Made by a program: the position numbers and the translations under genes. A stretch of DNA of 64,000 bases from Arenibaculum pallidiluteum (GTDB lineage: Bacteria > Pseudomonadota > Alphaproteobacteria > Azospirillales > Azospirillaceae): assembly GCF_017355985.1 (NCBI RefSeq), contig NZ_JAFIQU010000016.1:85916-149915 (forward strand), in the 5' to 3' direction. Shown here piece after piece: positions 63,913-64,000 of the stretch (positions are counted from its first letter, which is position 1; every line of letters begins with the position of its first letter). The notes below the pieces were generated by a model. It was not told where the DNA came from. It saw only the letters and a program-made list of their open reading frames with translations, and did no database searches.

Positions 63913-64000
63913 ATGTGCGGCATCATCGGCATCATCGGCAACGGCGAGGCGGCTCCTCTCCTGGTGGAGGGTTTGCGGCGGCTGGAGTACCGGGGCTACG
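63913..64000 (+). CDS. glmS: glucosamine-6-phosphate synthase, 5' end only
   Basis: The 29 visible codons read [11 protein letters not shown] and continue to LRRLEYRGY, the N-terminal glutamine amidotransferase class II motif with the catalytic Cys immediately after the initiator Met, and the [14 protein letters not shown] motif at the window's end. The enzyme makes glucosamine-6-phosphate from fructose-6-phosphate and glutamine for cell-wall synthesis. The rest of about 600 residues lies beyond the window. Confidence 0.95.
   Translation, partial: MCGIIGIIGNGEAAPLLVEGLRRLEYRGY

Overview
The window is very G+C-rich, densely coded and carries the gene set of a free-living, aerobic Gram-negative alphaproteobacterium, probably of the Rhodospirillales or a neighbouring order. 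The support is alphaproteobacterial marker families and their order: an NDUFAF5-type methyltransferase next to comF and grxC, a ubiG / lysC / ptsP / rodZ-like / ispG / hemA / prfA / prmC block, DUF1178 and DUF4167 proteins, and an EI-Ntr (ptsP). No rRNA, tRNA or CRISPR was recognised. Both ends cut genes: a DUF805 protein on the left and glmS on the right.

Layout. (1) 0-10 kb: a MATE exporter, then a TetR repressor with a tandem palindromic operator leading an RND efflux adaptor and pump; a CHASE3-PAS-PAS histidine kinase; a truncated hydrolase remnant; an SDR oxidoreductase. (2) 10.9-15 kb: rpoH with a near-consensus sigma-32 promoter and a textbook terminator, followed by small stress-type or unknown proteins, an orphan amino-acid-binding protein and a lipoprotein. 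(3) 15-30 kb: housekeeping genes (NDUFAF5-like, comF, grxC, nit) and DUF1178/ubiG, separated by an xylFHG sugar transporter, a chemoreceptor, and an M48 protease plus DnaJ-type chaperone. (4) 29.6-40.4 kb: the lysC-NMO-ptsP, rodZ-like, ispG, hemA-prfA-prmC core; several of these genes overlap by 3-4 bases.

(5) 40.4-59.1 kb looks like an accessory block between prmC and the DUF4167 gene, which are usually close in alphaproteobacteria. Its left part holds an orphan binding protein, a GNAT enzyme, a Nudix remnant lacking the Nudix box, an AT-rich patch with a possible transposase vestige, an RTX calcium-binding protein and a nitronate monooxygenase. Its right part (45-58.6 kb) is an iron-acquisition island: AraC regulator, TonB-dependent siderophore receptor, siderophore-type esterase, DUF2218, TonB-ExbD-ExbB, then imelysin, multicopper oxidase, di-haem oxidoreductase, a second imelysin and a DUF1513 propeller. 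The promoter regions here share a Fur-box-like motif, TGAWAATSANTCGCAA. The likely logic is that the receptor and TonB system import ferric siderophore and the esterase releases the iron, while the periplasmic imelysin/oxidase/di-haem genes handle iron redox or capture.

(6) 59.1-64 kb: DUF4167, an alkylation-repair pair (Ogt plus an Ada-AlkA fusion), a MOSC protein, a Nudix hydrolase, a small conserved protein and the start of glmS.
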